Below are positions 57,207-64,000 of a DNA stretch of 64,000 nucleotides, one piece after another. Made by a program: the position numbers and the translations under genes. The DNA is from Microbulbifer variabilis (GTDB lineage: Bacteria > Pseudomonadota > Gammaproteobacteria > Pseudomonadales > Cellvibrionaceae), in NCBI RefSeq assembly GCF_023716485.1, contig NZ_CP092418.1, positions 481,001-545,000 on the forward strand, read 5' to 3'. Numbering within the stretch: position 1 is the stretch's first letter; the number at the start of each line of letters is the position of its first letter. The notes under the pieces are model-generated. The model was given only the letters and a program-made list of their open reading frames with translations. It was not told where the DNA came from and ran no database searches.

Positions 57207-58259
57207 GTGATTAAGGTAGCAATTGTCGGAGGCACCGGCTACACGGGAGTGGAACTGCTGCGGATTTTGGCGACACATCCTCAGGTAAAGGTAACCGCAA
57301 TCACCTCACGATCCCTGAAGGGCACACCTGTCGCAGAATTATTTCCCAGTCTGCGTGGTCATTATGACCTGGCTTTTTGTGAACCGAATGTTGAGCAGCT
57401 GGCTAGCTGTGATCTTGTATTTTTTGCGACTCCCCATGGAGTTGCACAAGCGCAGGTGCCGGCGCTGATTGAACGCGGCGTGCGGGTGGTCGACCTCTCC
57501 GCTGATTTTCGTCTCAAGGATATTCCCTCCTGGGAAGCCTGGTACGGTCAACAGCACGCAGCTCCGGCCTTGGCCAAGGAGGCGGTTTACGGGTTACCCG
57601 AAGTCAACCGCGCCGATATTGCAGCTGCGCAACTGGTGGCTTGTCCCGGTTGCTATCCCACTGCGATTCAGTTGGGCTGGATCCCTCTAGTGGAAGCGGG
57701 GGTAGTGGAACCATCAGAACTGATTGCCAGTGCGGCCAGTGGTGCTAGTGGTGCCGGGCGTCAGGCCAAGACCGATCTAATTCTGGCGGAAAATAGCGAT
57801 AATTTCCGTGCCTACTCCGCTGCGGGCCATCGCCATTTACCAGAGATTGAGCAGGGGCTGCGGAATATACAACCACTCGGTGCCAACCCAGTAAAGGTGA
57901 CATTTGTGCCGCACCTACTTCCTATGGTCAGGGGCATCCACGCCACACTTTTTGCTAAAACCAGCTCCTCAGCGAGCCTGTCGCCAAGTGAATTGCAGAT
58001 GCTATTTGAGCAGCGCTACAAAGATGAGCCCTTTGTGGATGTATTGCCGGCTGGAAGTCACCCTCAAACCCGTAGTGTGCGCGGAACAAATATGTGCAGG
58101 ATTTCCGTGATGCAGCCTCAGGATCGGGATACCCTGGTGGTAATGTCGGTGATCGACAATCTTGCCAAGGGTGCCTCGGCTCAGGCGGTCCAAAATATGA
58201 ACATTATGTTTGGCTTAACTGAGACGTTGGGCTTGGAGAGCCCTGCGCTGCTGCCTTAA
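57207..58259 (+). CDS. argC: N-acetyl-gamma-glutamyl-phosphate reductase
   Basis: NADPH-dependent reduction step of arginine synthesis. The Rossmann start [18 protein letters not shown] and the active-site Cys in [15 protein letters not shown] (about residue 148) are clear, with HRHLPEIEQ and [10 protein letters not shown] following. I prefer the GTG at 57207 (AAGG just upstream) to the TTG at 57177, giving about 350 residues. The first gene of the argC-to-erpA plus-strand group. Confidence 0.94.
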   Translation: MIKVAIVGGTGYTGVELLRILATHPQVKVTAITSRSLKGTPVAELFPSLRGHYDLAFCEPNVEQLASCDLVFFATPHGVAQAQVPALIERGVRVVDLSADFRLKDIPSWEAWYGQQHAAPALAKEAVYGLPEVNRADIAAAQLVACPGCYPTAIQLGWIPLVEAGVVEPSELIASAASGASGAGRQAKTDLILAENSDNFRAYSAAGHRHLPEIEQGLRNIQPLGANPVKVTFVPHLLPMVRGIHATLFAKTSSSASLSPSELQMLFEQRYKDEPFVDVLPAGSHPQTRSVRGTNMCRISVMQPQDRDTLVVMSVIDNLAKGASAQAVQNMNIMFGLTETLGLESPALLP

Positions 58260-58322
58260 AATCAAAAAATTACGACAACCGGCAACTCCGGTTTGGCCCC
58301 AGCGAATTTTATGGAGCTCAAA

Positions 58323-59054
58323 GTGAAAGGCAGCAAGCAGTACCGTATGAAAGTGGTGCCTCATCGCCCCTTCTCTGGCGTGATTGCGGTAGGTGGAGTC
58401 ACCTTGTTGGTTTTGGTCACCGCTGCTGGCTCTTATTTTGCGGGCCAATACCATCTACGTAAAAACCTCGATGAAAAGACTCTGGAGTACACCCGGGTGC
58501 TGGAGAAACTTGAGGCGCTTAATAGCGAGAATGAAGCGTTGCGCCTGCGTGCAGCTACCGCCGAGCAGTCTTTGGTAATCGGTGAGCAGGCCAGTGAAGC
58601 GGTGCGAACTGAGTTGGTACAGAAAGAGAGTCAGATTGCCGAGCTGAAGCAGGAAATCTCTTTTTATCGAGGGGTCATGGCGCCAGCAGAAGGAGGGGAA
58701 GGGGTTTCAATTGGACGTTTTATTCTCTCCCAGACTGCTGATGCGCGCAGCTATCAGTACAAGCTGCAAGTGCAGCAGTCGGCAGCGCGCCGCAATGTAA
58801 TCAAGGGGGCTGCCACTTTTACAGTTGTGGGTCGTCAAGATGGTGAGCCAATGCGCTACGCCCTCAAAGACTTATCGGAGCAGGTGGATACAGAGTCTAT
58901 ACCGCTGCGTTTTAAATATTTTCAGAACATTGAGGGTGAGTTGAGCCTACCGGAAGGATTTATTCCAGAGGGTGTGGAGCTGTCGCTCAAATCCAGTGGG
59001 CGCACGGGTTTCAATATTGAACAGCGCTACGGCTGGTTGGTACAGAAAAGCTAG
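58323..59054 (+). CDS. Membrane-anchored coiled-coil protein of unknown function (DUF6776-like)
   Basis: A 243-residue protein found in the same argC-bactofilin-erpA neighbourhood of Pseudomonas relatives. A basic cytoplasmic start is followed by one membrane helix (about residues 18-38, VIAVGGVTLLVLVTAAGSY). A coiled coil lies at about 45-115 (EKLEALNSENEALRLRA and later heptads), and a periplasmic beta-rich C-terminal domain completes it. The start GTG at 58323 has GGAG six bases upstream; an ATG at 58311 overlaps that site. Because it precedes the bactofilin gene, a role in anchoring or positioning it at the envelope is a reasonable guess. Confidence 0.7.
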   Translation: MKGSKQYRMKVVPHRPFSGVIAVGGVTLLVLVTAAGSYFAGQYHLRKNLDEKTLEYTRVLEKLEALNSENEALRLRAATAEQSLVIGEQASEAVRTELVQKESQIAELKQEISFYRGVMAPAEGGEGVSIGRFILSQTADARSYQYKLQVQQSAARRNVIKGAATFTVVGRQDGEPMRYALKDLSEQVDTESIPLRFKYFQNIEGELSLPEGFIPEGVELSLKSSGRTGFNIEQRYGWLVQKS

Positions 59055-59087
59055 CATTGATGCCAAAGGCATGAGGTTTTAGGGATT

Positions 59088-59531
59088 ATGTTAAGAAAAA
59101 AAGAGAAGCACGTAACTATGGCCAGCACTGGTAGTAACCATACCACTCTGATCGCGCGCCAGACGGAAGTCACCGGCGATATACACTTTCGCGGTAACCT
59201 GGTAATCGAGGGCAAAGTAAAGGGCAATGTTTCCGCTCATAGCGACAGCGATGCCCGCTTGCAGATTGTCGAGGGTGGCGTTATAGAGGGAGAAATCCGC
59301 GTGCCCCAGGTGGTCATCAATGGTAATGTGAGTGGAGATGTATTTGCTGCCCGCCATTTGGAGTTGGCATCCAAGGCGATGGTAGAGGGCAATGTACACT
59401 ACAAGTTGATTGAGATGATGAAAGGTGCCCAGGTCAATGGCGCCTTGGTTTCCAATGCCGACCTCAGTTCTGCGGGTGAGCCCCCTATGATTGGGTATTC
59501 CGAAGACGAGACGGTGATAGAAGCCTCATAA
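59088..59531 (+). CDS. Bactofilin family cytoskeletal protein
   Basis: A 147-residue bactofilin. The central right-handed beta-helix is shown by repeated short strands with Gly/Asn/Val turns (GDIHFRGNLVIEGKVKGNVS, then EGEIRVPQVVINGNVSGDVF) over residues about 22-120, flanked by flexible ends. Bactofilins polymerise without nucleotide and tie cell-wall enzymes or chromosome factors to sites on the membrane. The nearby M23 peptidase gene fits that theme. Confidence 0.9.
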   Translation: MLRKKEKHVTMASTGSNHTTLIARQTEVTGDIHFRGNLVIEGKVKGNVSAHSDSDARLQIVEGGVIEGEIRVPQVVINGNVSGDVFAARHLELASKAMVEGNVHYKLIEMMKGAQVNGALVSNADLSSAGEPPMIGYSEDETVIEAS

Positions 59532-59550
59532 ACTAAACCTTAAATTACTG

Positions 59551-59574
59551 CCCCAGTTCTCACTGATGCTGGGG
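59551..59574 (+). terminator. Weak stem-loop after the bactofilin gene
   Basis: CCCCAG (59551-59556) pairs with CTGGGG (59569-59574), then TCTGTTGTG. The stem is short and the T-run broken, so the call is tentative. Confidence 0.35.
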
Positions 59575-59692
59575 TCTGTTGTGCCAAATACTTGACTGAT
59601 TTGCTGGGTTTAAGCAAGATGACGCCCCCGAGGCTGTGCTCAGTATGGTTTTTATACGAGCTGCGAACGTCCCGATGAGTTGAGAGAGACTT

Positions 59693-60046
59693 ATGTCAGA
59701 AGCTGTATCCTTTTCTCCTGCACCACTAGTGGTCACCGATAAAGCGGTGGCTAAGGTCAAGAGCCTGTTGGAAGAGGAGGGCAACCCGGAATTAAAGCTC
59801 AGGGTCTTTGTAACCGGTGGCGGCTGCTCTGGATTCCAGTACGGTTTTACCTTCGATGAACTGGTTGCCGAAGACGATGCCATTATCGAAAAGGATGGTA
59901 TCCAGGTACTGGTTGATGCGATGAGCTACCCCTATTTAGTGGGTGCCAATGTGGACTACGAGGAGGGGCTGGCTGGTTCCCGATTTGTGGTGCAAAACCC
60001 CAATGCCTCTTCGACCTGTGGCTGCGGCTCATCTTTCTCAATCTGA
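59693..60046 (+). CDS. erpA: Iron-sulfur cluster insertion protein ErpA
   Basis: A-type carrier of 117 residues that delivers [4Fe-4S] clusters to apo-enzymes. The three ligand cysteines are in [10 protein letters not shown] (about residue 43) and [10 protein letters not shown] (about 109 and 111). Located between the bactofilin gene and convergent anmK, as in Pseudomonas. Confidence 0.96.
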   Translation: MSEAVSFSPAPLVVTDKAVAKVKSLLEEEGNPELKLRVFVTGGGCSGFQYGFTFDELVAEDDAIIEKDGIQVLVDAMSYPYLVGANVDYEEGLAGSRFVVQNPNASSTCGCGSSFSI

Positions 60047-60066
60047 GCCGCTCGTCAGCTAGCCGC

Positions 60067-61176
60067 TTAAGGGGGATAGATAGCCCCTAGCACGGCTTCT
60101 TTTTTTGCTCCGGTCACACCGGGGCAATTACCGGGCAGGCCGAGTAATGTCTGCCGTGCCAGCCAGGCAAAGCCCACTGCCTCAAGCCAATCGGCATCAA
60201 TACCATAGGTGCCGGTATCGGCAATCGACCAAGTGGGCAACCGCCTCTGCAACCTGGATAACAAATCCTTATTCCTGGCCCCGCCACCGCATATTAGCAA
60301 CTCTCCACCATCAGCAAATGAATGCACGGCTTCAGCAATACTCGCAGCGGTAACTTCCGATAGAGTTGCCTGTACGTCTGCGGGAGCTAGCTCTAGCCCA
60401 GCCAGGGCCTGTTCTAGCCAGTTGGCATTGAAAGTTTCACGCCCAGTGCTCTTGGGAGGCTCAGCGGAAAAGTAGGGGGCTGACATCAAACGATTGAGCA
60501 ACTCGGGACTTACGCGTCCGCTGGCTGCCCAGCCGCCGTCCCGATCGAAAGGTTGTTTTTTGTGCAGACCTACCCAGTAATCCAGTAGGGCATTGCCGGG
60601 GCCAGTATCGTAACCACAAATGCTGCCATCGGCTTTCAGCTCGGTGATATTGGCCATGCCGCCAATATTGACAACGGCACGGTTGCCTTCGGTTTTGAAT
60701 GCGGCGCGGTGGAAGGCGGGCATCAATGGTGCCCCTTGGCCTCCCAGGGCCATATCGCGTCGACGAAAATCTGCGATAGTGCTGATACCCGTCAGTGCCG
60801 CAATGGTGTTGGGGTCGCCCAACTGTAGGGTAAAGGGGGAGCTAACGGTGCCGGGTGGCCGGTGCCTGACAGTTTGTCCGTGGCTGCCGACTGCGGTGAC
60901 ATCGCTCGGTTCTATACCGGCACGAGCTAATAGGGTATTCGTAGCCTCGGCAAATACTTGGCCGAGCTGTCGATCCAGCTGTCCCGCACGGTCTAATTCT
61001 GAGGGACCTGGAGAGCATAGAGCGAGGATGGCACTGCGCAATGAAGGGTGGATAGGGTGGCTTAGAGCTGCCAGGATGCGCGGCTTGATTTTCTCTTCGC
61101 CGCCAAAGTCGACCAGTACCGCGTCGATAGCATCGACGCTGGTACCGGACATCAGGCCGATAAAAAGATCGGACAT
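60067..61176 (-). CDS. anmK: Anhydro-N-acetylmuramic acid kinase
   Basis: Phosphorylates and opens 1,6-anhydroMurNAc to MurNAc-6-phosphate in cell-wall recycling. Motifs GLMSGTSVDAIDAVL (residues 6-20), GSHGQTVRHRP and GNALLDYWV with the catalytic Asp in YDTGPGN. It is 369 residues long. With amgK and murU elsewhere in the window, both major muropeptide salvage branches are represented. It is 15 bases downstream of the M23 peptidase gene. Confidence 0.95.
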   Translation of the reverse strand: MSDLFIGLMSGTSVDAIDAVLVDFGGEEKIKPRILAALSHPIHPSLRSAILALCSPGPSELDRAGQLDRQLGQVFAEATNTLLARAGIEPSDVTAVGSHGQTVRHRPPGTVSSPFTLQLGDPNTIAALTGISTIADFRRRDMALGGQGAPLMPAFHRAAFKTEGNRAVVNIGGMANITELKADGSICGYDTGPGNALLDYWVGLHKKQPFDRDGGWAASGRVSPELLNRLMSAPYFSAEPPKSTGRETFNANWLEQALAGLELAPADVQATLSEVTAASIAEAVHSFADGGELLICGGGARNKDLLSRLQRRLPTWSIADTGTYGIDADWLEAVGFAWLARQTLLGLPGNCPGVTGAKKEAVLGAIYPP

Positions 61177-61191
61177 AAAAATAGTGCTTGT

Positions 61192-62574
61192 TTAGTTGTC
61201 GTCTTCGAGTTTTGCCAGGGCGGGGCCCTGATAATTTTCCAGCTTAGCCAGCAGCGGTTGGGTTTGGTTTTTAAAGCGCGTCATTTCCGCTGAGGGCACA
61301 GACTTGGCCTTGGGCAGTTTACGCACGATCGTGGCCGGGTTGCGGTGTCTGCCGTCCACCAGGAATTCATAGTGCAGGTGAGGGCCGGTGGCATAGCCAG
61401 TAGAGCCGACAGTGCCAATAACCTGGCGCTGTTTTACTCGTTGGCCTCTCTTCACTTTACGCTTTGTTAGGTGCAAATAGCGGGTAACGTAGCGTTCGCC
61501 ATGCTGAATAAACACATAGTTGCCATTGGGCTTACTGTAGCCGGATGCAATGACTCGGCCGTCGCCCGTTGAGTAAACTGGAGTGCCGCGCGGAGCAGCA
61601 TAATCGGTACCGTTGTGAGGACGACGCGACTTGAACACTGGATGTAGACGGCGAGGATTAAAGTGTGAGCTGATACGCACTATATCCAATGGCGTGCGAA
61701 TAAACGCCTTGCGCATGCTTTTACCTTCAGGTGTGAAGTAATTGGCATCGCCACTACTATCGACATAGCGAACTGCGCTGTAAGTATTTCCCTGATTGGT
61801 AAAGCTGACGGCGAGAATAGGACCATTGCCGATTTTCTCTCCGTCGAGGAATTTTTCTTCAAACATCACACTGAAACTGTCGCCTTTGCGAATATCCAGT
61901 GCGAAATCGATATCCGAGCTGAAGACATCGGCCATTTCCATGATCAGGCTATCGCTCAAACCGGCATCACTACCGGCAACAAATAATGAGCTATCAATTT
62001 GTCCCTGGCGATAAGCTGGATGGCTGTCGGGTTCACGCTGGACTAAATCGTGTTGGAACCTGCTTTCCGCATCGCGGGTAAATCTGACCTGGCTGAGTTG
62101 GTCTTTTTGCAGCGCTAAACCCTGCAATTTTCCATCCGCATTGACTGTAAAGGTCAATTCTTCGCCAGGATTAAGTCGCGCTAATTTTTTCGCTTCTTTG
62201 CCACTACCCAGTAGCTGATACATCTCTCCGGCGCTTACTTTGGCGCGCTTAAACAGATCGGATAGAGTGTCACCATTACGTACGGTCAAGCTTAATGACT
62301 GTACTTTAGCCACAGCCGCTGTGGCTAATGCAATACCTTGCTCGGGAGCAACTTTCTCAACATGCACGGGTTGCTGATCGGTCACGGTCTCTTCAGTTGA
62401 AGATAAATTGACGGGAAGCGGCATACGCTTGGCTTCCACTTCCGGCGTTGGAATAAAAACTGCCAACACCAGCACACAGGCCGCGGCACTAGCCGTGAGC
62501 GCATGTACGCGGGGAAAATGTTTGGGCAAGGCGCCTATACGGACACGGGATGTCGGTTTGCGATGATTCTGCAT
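61192..62574 (-). CDS. M23-family murein endopeptidase with OapA/LysM-like region
   Basis: A 460-residue periplasmic, probably membrane-anchored zinc peptidase of the MepM/YebA type that cuts crosslinks so new peptidoglycan can be inserted. An N-terminal hydrophobic anchor lies at about residues 28-45. A LysM/OapA-like segment (SLTVRNGDTLSDLFKRAK) lies near 95-112. The M23 domain at about 305-405 has zinc ligands in HNGTDYAAPRGTPV (HxxxD) and HLHYEFLVDG (HxH). Divergent from tyrS, in the anmK-M23-tyrS order of Pseudomonas. Confidence 0.92.
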   Translation of the reverse strand: MQNHRKPTSRVRIGALPKHFPRVHALTASAAACVLVLAVFIPTPEVEAKRMPLPVNLSSTEETVTDQQPVHVEKVAPEQGIALATAAVAKVQSLSLTVRNGDTLSDLFKRAKVSAGEMYQLLGSGKEAKKLARLNPGEELTFTVNADGKLQGLALQKDQLSQVRFTRDAESRFQHDLVQREPDSHPAYRQGQIDSSLFVAGSDAGLSDSLIMEMADVFSSDIDFALDIRKGDSFSVMFEEKFLDGEKIGNGPILAVSFTNQGNTYSAVRYVDSSGDANYFTPEGKSMRKAFIRTPLDIVRISSHFNPRRLHPVFKSRRPHNGTDYAAPRGTPVYSTGDGRVIASGYSKPNGNYVFIQHGERYVTRYLHLTKRKVKRGQRVKQRQVIGTVGSTGYATGPHLHYEFLVDGRHRNPATIVRKLPKAKSVPSAEMTRFKNQTQPLLAKLENYQGPALAKLEDDN

Positions 62575-62849
62575 GGTATTAACGGGCGGCGCCGGCTGTG
62601 GTTGTTATCTGCGCTTGGAGTAATGAGTGTTTAAAAAACAGGCATTGAAGAGACTTTATAGCAAAAAAGCCGCCTGGGTTCACTGGGTAATTGACCCATA
62701 TCTCCATGAATTAGTTCCTCAGCACTTATTTCATCATTTCAGTGGGGCTATAAGGCCCGCTTGTATTTGCCAAAAAGTTCGGTAATGTTGCAGCGCATTT
62801 TGCCGCCGCCCGGTGGCGCTATTTTCAAGCCTAAATATGAGGGGAAAGC
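62575..62849. other. Divergent intergenic region between the M23 peptidase gene and tyrS
   Basis: 275 bases that should hold both promoters. I found no convincing -35/-10 pair and no riboswitch or T-box-like structure. Nothing else is recognised. Confidence 0.4.
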
Positions 62850-64000
62850 ATGGCTGGGGTCGACATGACACTGCTTGAAGACTTGGACCGTCGCGGATTA
62901 ATCAATCAGGCGACTGGTGACGGCGAACTTACGCAGCATTTGTCTGAGAGCCGAACCCTTTATTGTGGCTTTGATCCCACCGCAGACTCCCTTCATATAG
63001 GCAGTCTAGTACCGTTGTTGACTTTGAAGAGGTTTCAGGCGGCAGGTCACCAACCGATTGCTTTGGTGGGCGGTGCTACCGGATTAATCGGGGATCCGTC
63101 TTTTAAAGCCCAAGAGCGCAGTCTGAATACCCCGGATGTGGTTGCCGGCTGGGTTGAGAAGTTGAAGAACCAAGTTTCTCAGTTTATCGATTTTGACTGT
63201 GGTGAAAACAGCGCACTGGTAGCGAATAATCTGGACTGGACACGTGAGTTGAACGTGCTCGACTTTCTACGTGACGTGGGAAAACATTTCTCAGTCAATA
63301 ATATGGTGAATAAAGAGTCGGTTAAGCAGCGCATTCAGAGGGAGGGAGAAGGTATCTCCTTTACTGAATTTTCCTATATGTTGCTGCAGTCCATGGATTT
63401 TTCCGAACTGTACAAACGCAATAGTTGCACGTTGCAGATCGGCGGTTCCGACCAGTGGGGTAATATTACCGGCGGTGTTGATCTGACCCGTCGCCAGCAC
63501 CGCGGTAAAGTTTATGGTTTGACCTTGCCATTAGTGACCAAGGCGGATGGTACCAAGTTTGGTAAAACGGAAAGCGGTACTATCTGGCTTGACCCCAAAC
63601 GTACTAGCCCCTATGCCTTTTACCAATTCTGGCTGAATACCGCCGATGCGGATGTCTATAAATTCCTGCGTTACTTCACCTTTTTGAGTGTCGATGAAAT
63701 TGAAGCCATTGAGCAGGCTGATGGTGAGCGAGCCGGTAAGCCCGAGGCTCAGAGTATTTTGTCTCGAGAAGTAACCCGTCTAGTACATGGTGAAGAGGGG
63801 TTGGCTGCAGCTGAGCGTATTTCTCGGGCGCTCTTCTCAGGGGATATTGCAGATTTATCCGCCAGTGATTTGGAACAACTTCGCCTCGATGGCCTACCCT
63901 CATCTGCACTTCCAAAAGATTTTGGTGAGCAGAGTCTGATCAACATACTAGTGGATGCAGGTATGGCGCCTTCAGGTAAGCCGGTGAAAGATGCCTTGGG
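62850..64000 (+). CDS. tyrS: Tyrosyl-tRNA synthetase (partial, runs off the window)
   Basis: Class I synthetase charging tRNA-Tyr, with 383 codons present and the last few dozen residues cut by the window edge. It starts at ATG 62850 with GAGGGG five bases upstream. The HIGH motif reads HIGS in [11 protein letters not shown] (about residue 50) and the KMSKS motif reads KFGKT in [12 protein letters not shown] (about 235). The [12 protein letters not shown] segment binds tyrosine. The overall form is the TyrZ-like type found after the M23 gene in Pseudomonas. Confidence 0.95.
   Translation, partial: MAGVDMTLLEDLDRRGLINQATGDGELTQHLSESRTLYCGFDPTADSLHIGSLVPLLTLKRFQAAGHQPIALVGGATGLIGDPSFKAQERSLNTPDVVAGWVEKLKNQVSQFIDFDCGENSALVANNLDWTRELNVLDFLRDVGKHFSVNNMVNKESVKQRIQREGEGISFTEFSYMLLQSMDFSELYKRNSCTLQIGGSDQWGNITGGVDLTRRQHRGKVYGLTLPLVTKADGTKFGKTESGTIWLDPKRTSPYAFYQFWLNTADADVYKFLRYFTFLSVDEIEAIEQADGERAGKPEAQSILSREVTRLVHGEEGLAAAERISRALFSGDIADLSASDLEQLRLDGLPSSALPKDFGEQSLINILVDAGMAPSGKPVKDAL

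Overview
The window is a contiguous 64 kb piece of a gammaproteobacterial chromosome of roughly 50% GC. It is almost entirely protein coding, with no rRNA, tRNA, CRISPR array, insertion sequence or prophage that I can see. Conserved gene orders point to the Pseudomonas/Cellvibrionales side of the class: lptD-surA-pdxA-rsmA-apaH next to amgK-murU; trpE..trpG-trpD-trpC followed by a convergent crp and a divergent osmC; and argC-(coiled-coil protein)-bactofilin-erpA-anmK-M23 peptidase-tyrS. A marine Cellvibrionales relative such as a Microbulbifer-like organism is my best guess. That is inference from gene order, not a database match.

Layout. 1-4.3 kb: an OmpR-type two-component pair, a pteridine reductase and the CCA-adding enzyme, then an unannotated small RNA gene with a clear promoter and terminator. 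4.5-10.2 kb: an HTH/pseudo-receiver regulator facing a prkA-yeaH-spoVR stress operon. 10.5-13.2 kb: galE and an AT-rich ABC transporter pair in which both genes carry a single-base frameshift in a homopolymer. 13.3-20 kb: the outer-membrane/cofactor operon ending in apaH. 20.2-22.7 kb: amgK, murU and rpe. 22.7-27.9 kb: a tryptophan operon with a Trp-codon leader peptide and a voltage-gated cation channel gene inserted between trpE and trpG. 27.9-30 kb: crp, osmC, coq7. 30-34.6 kb: purD, purH, fis, dusB. 34.7-39.5 kb: a zinc-ribbon membrane protein, prmA, accC, accB, aroQ. 39.7-46.5 kb: dsbD, a periplasmic lipoprotein/copper-chaperone cluster, a GGDEF/EAL protein and an adenosine-kinase-like enzyme. 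46.8-52.4 kb: mrcB, hemB, and a GntR regulator with its BenE-type transporter. 52.5-57.1 kb: hemL, a thiD-like kinase, hemJ and a ClC channel. 57.2-64 kb: argC through the start of tyrS, which runs off the right edge.

How it works together. Most genes are housekeeping: envelope assembly (LptD, SurA, PBP1B, MurNAc recycling by AmgK/MurU/AnmK), tetrapyrrole synthesis (HemB, HemL, HemJ), purine, tryptophan, arginine and fatty-acid precursor synthesis, and translation or RNA modification (RsmA, PrmA, DusB, Cca, TyrS). The parts that deserve attention are regulatory or accessory: the candidate sRNA at 4155-4298, the trp leader at 22801-22922, the channel with an acidic selectivity filter inside the trp operon, the GTATAC operator that overlaps both promoter and ribosome-binding site of the transporter gene, the doubly frameshifted ABC locus, and a recurrent set of perfect stem-loops without U-tracts at gene ends. 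Start codons were re-chosen by Shine-Dalgarno spacing for about a dozen genes and are stated in each entry.
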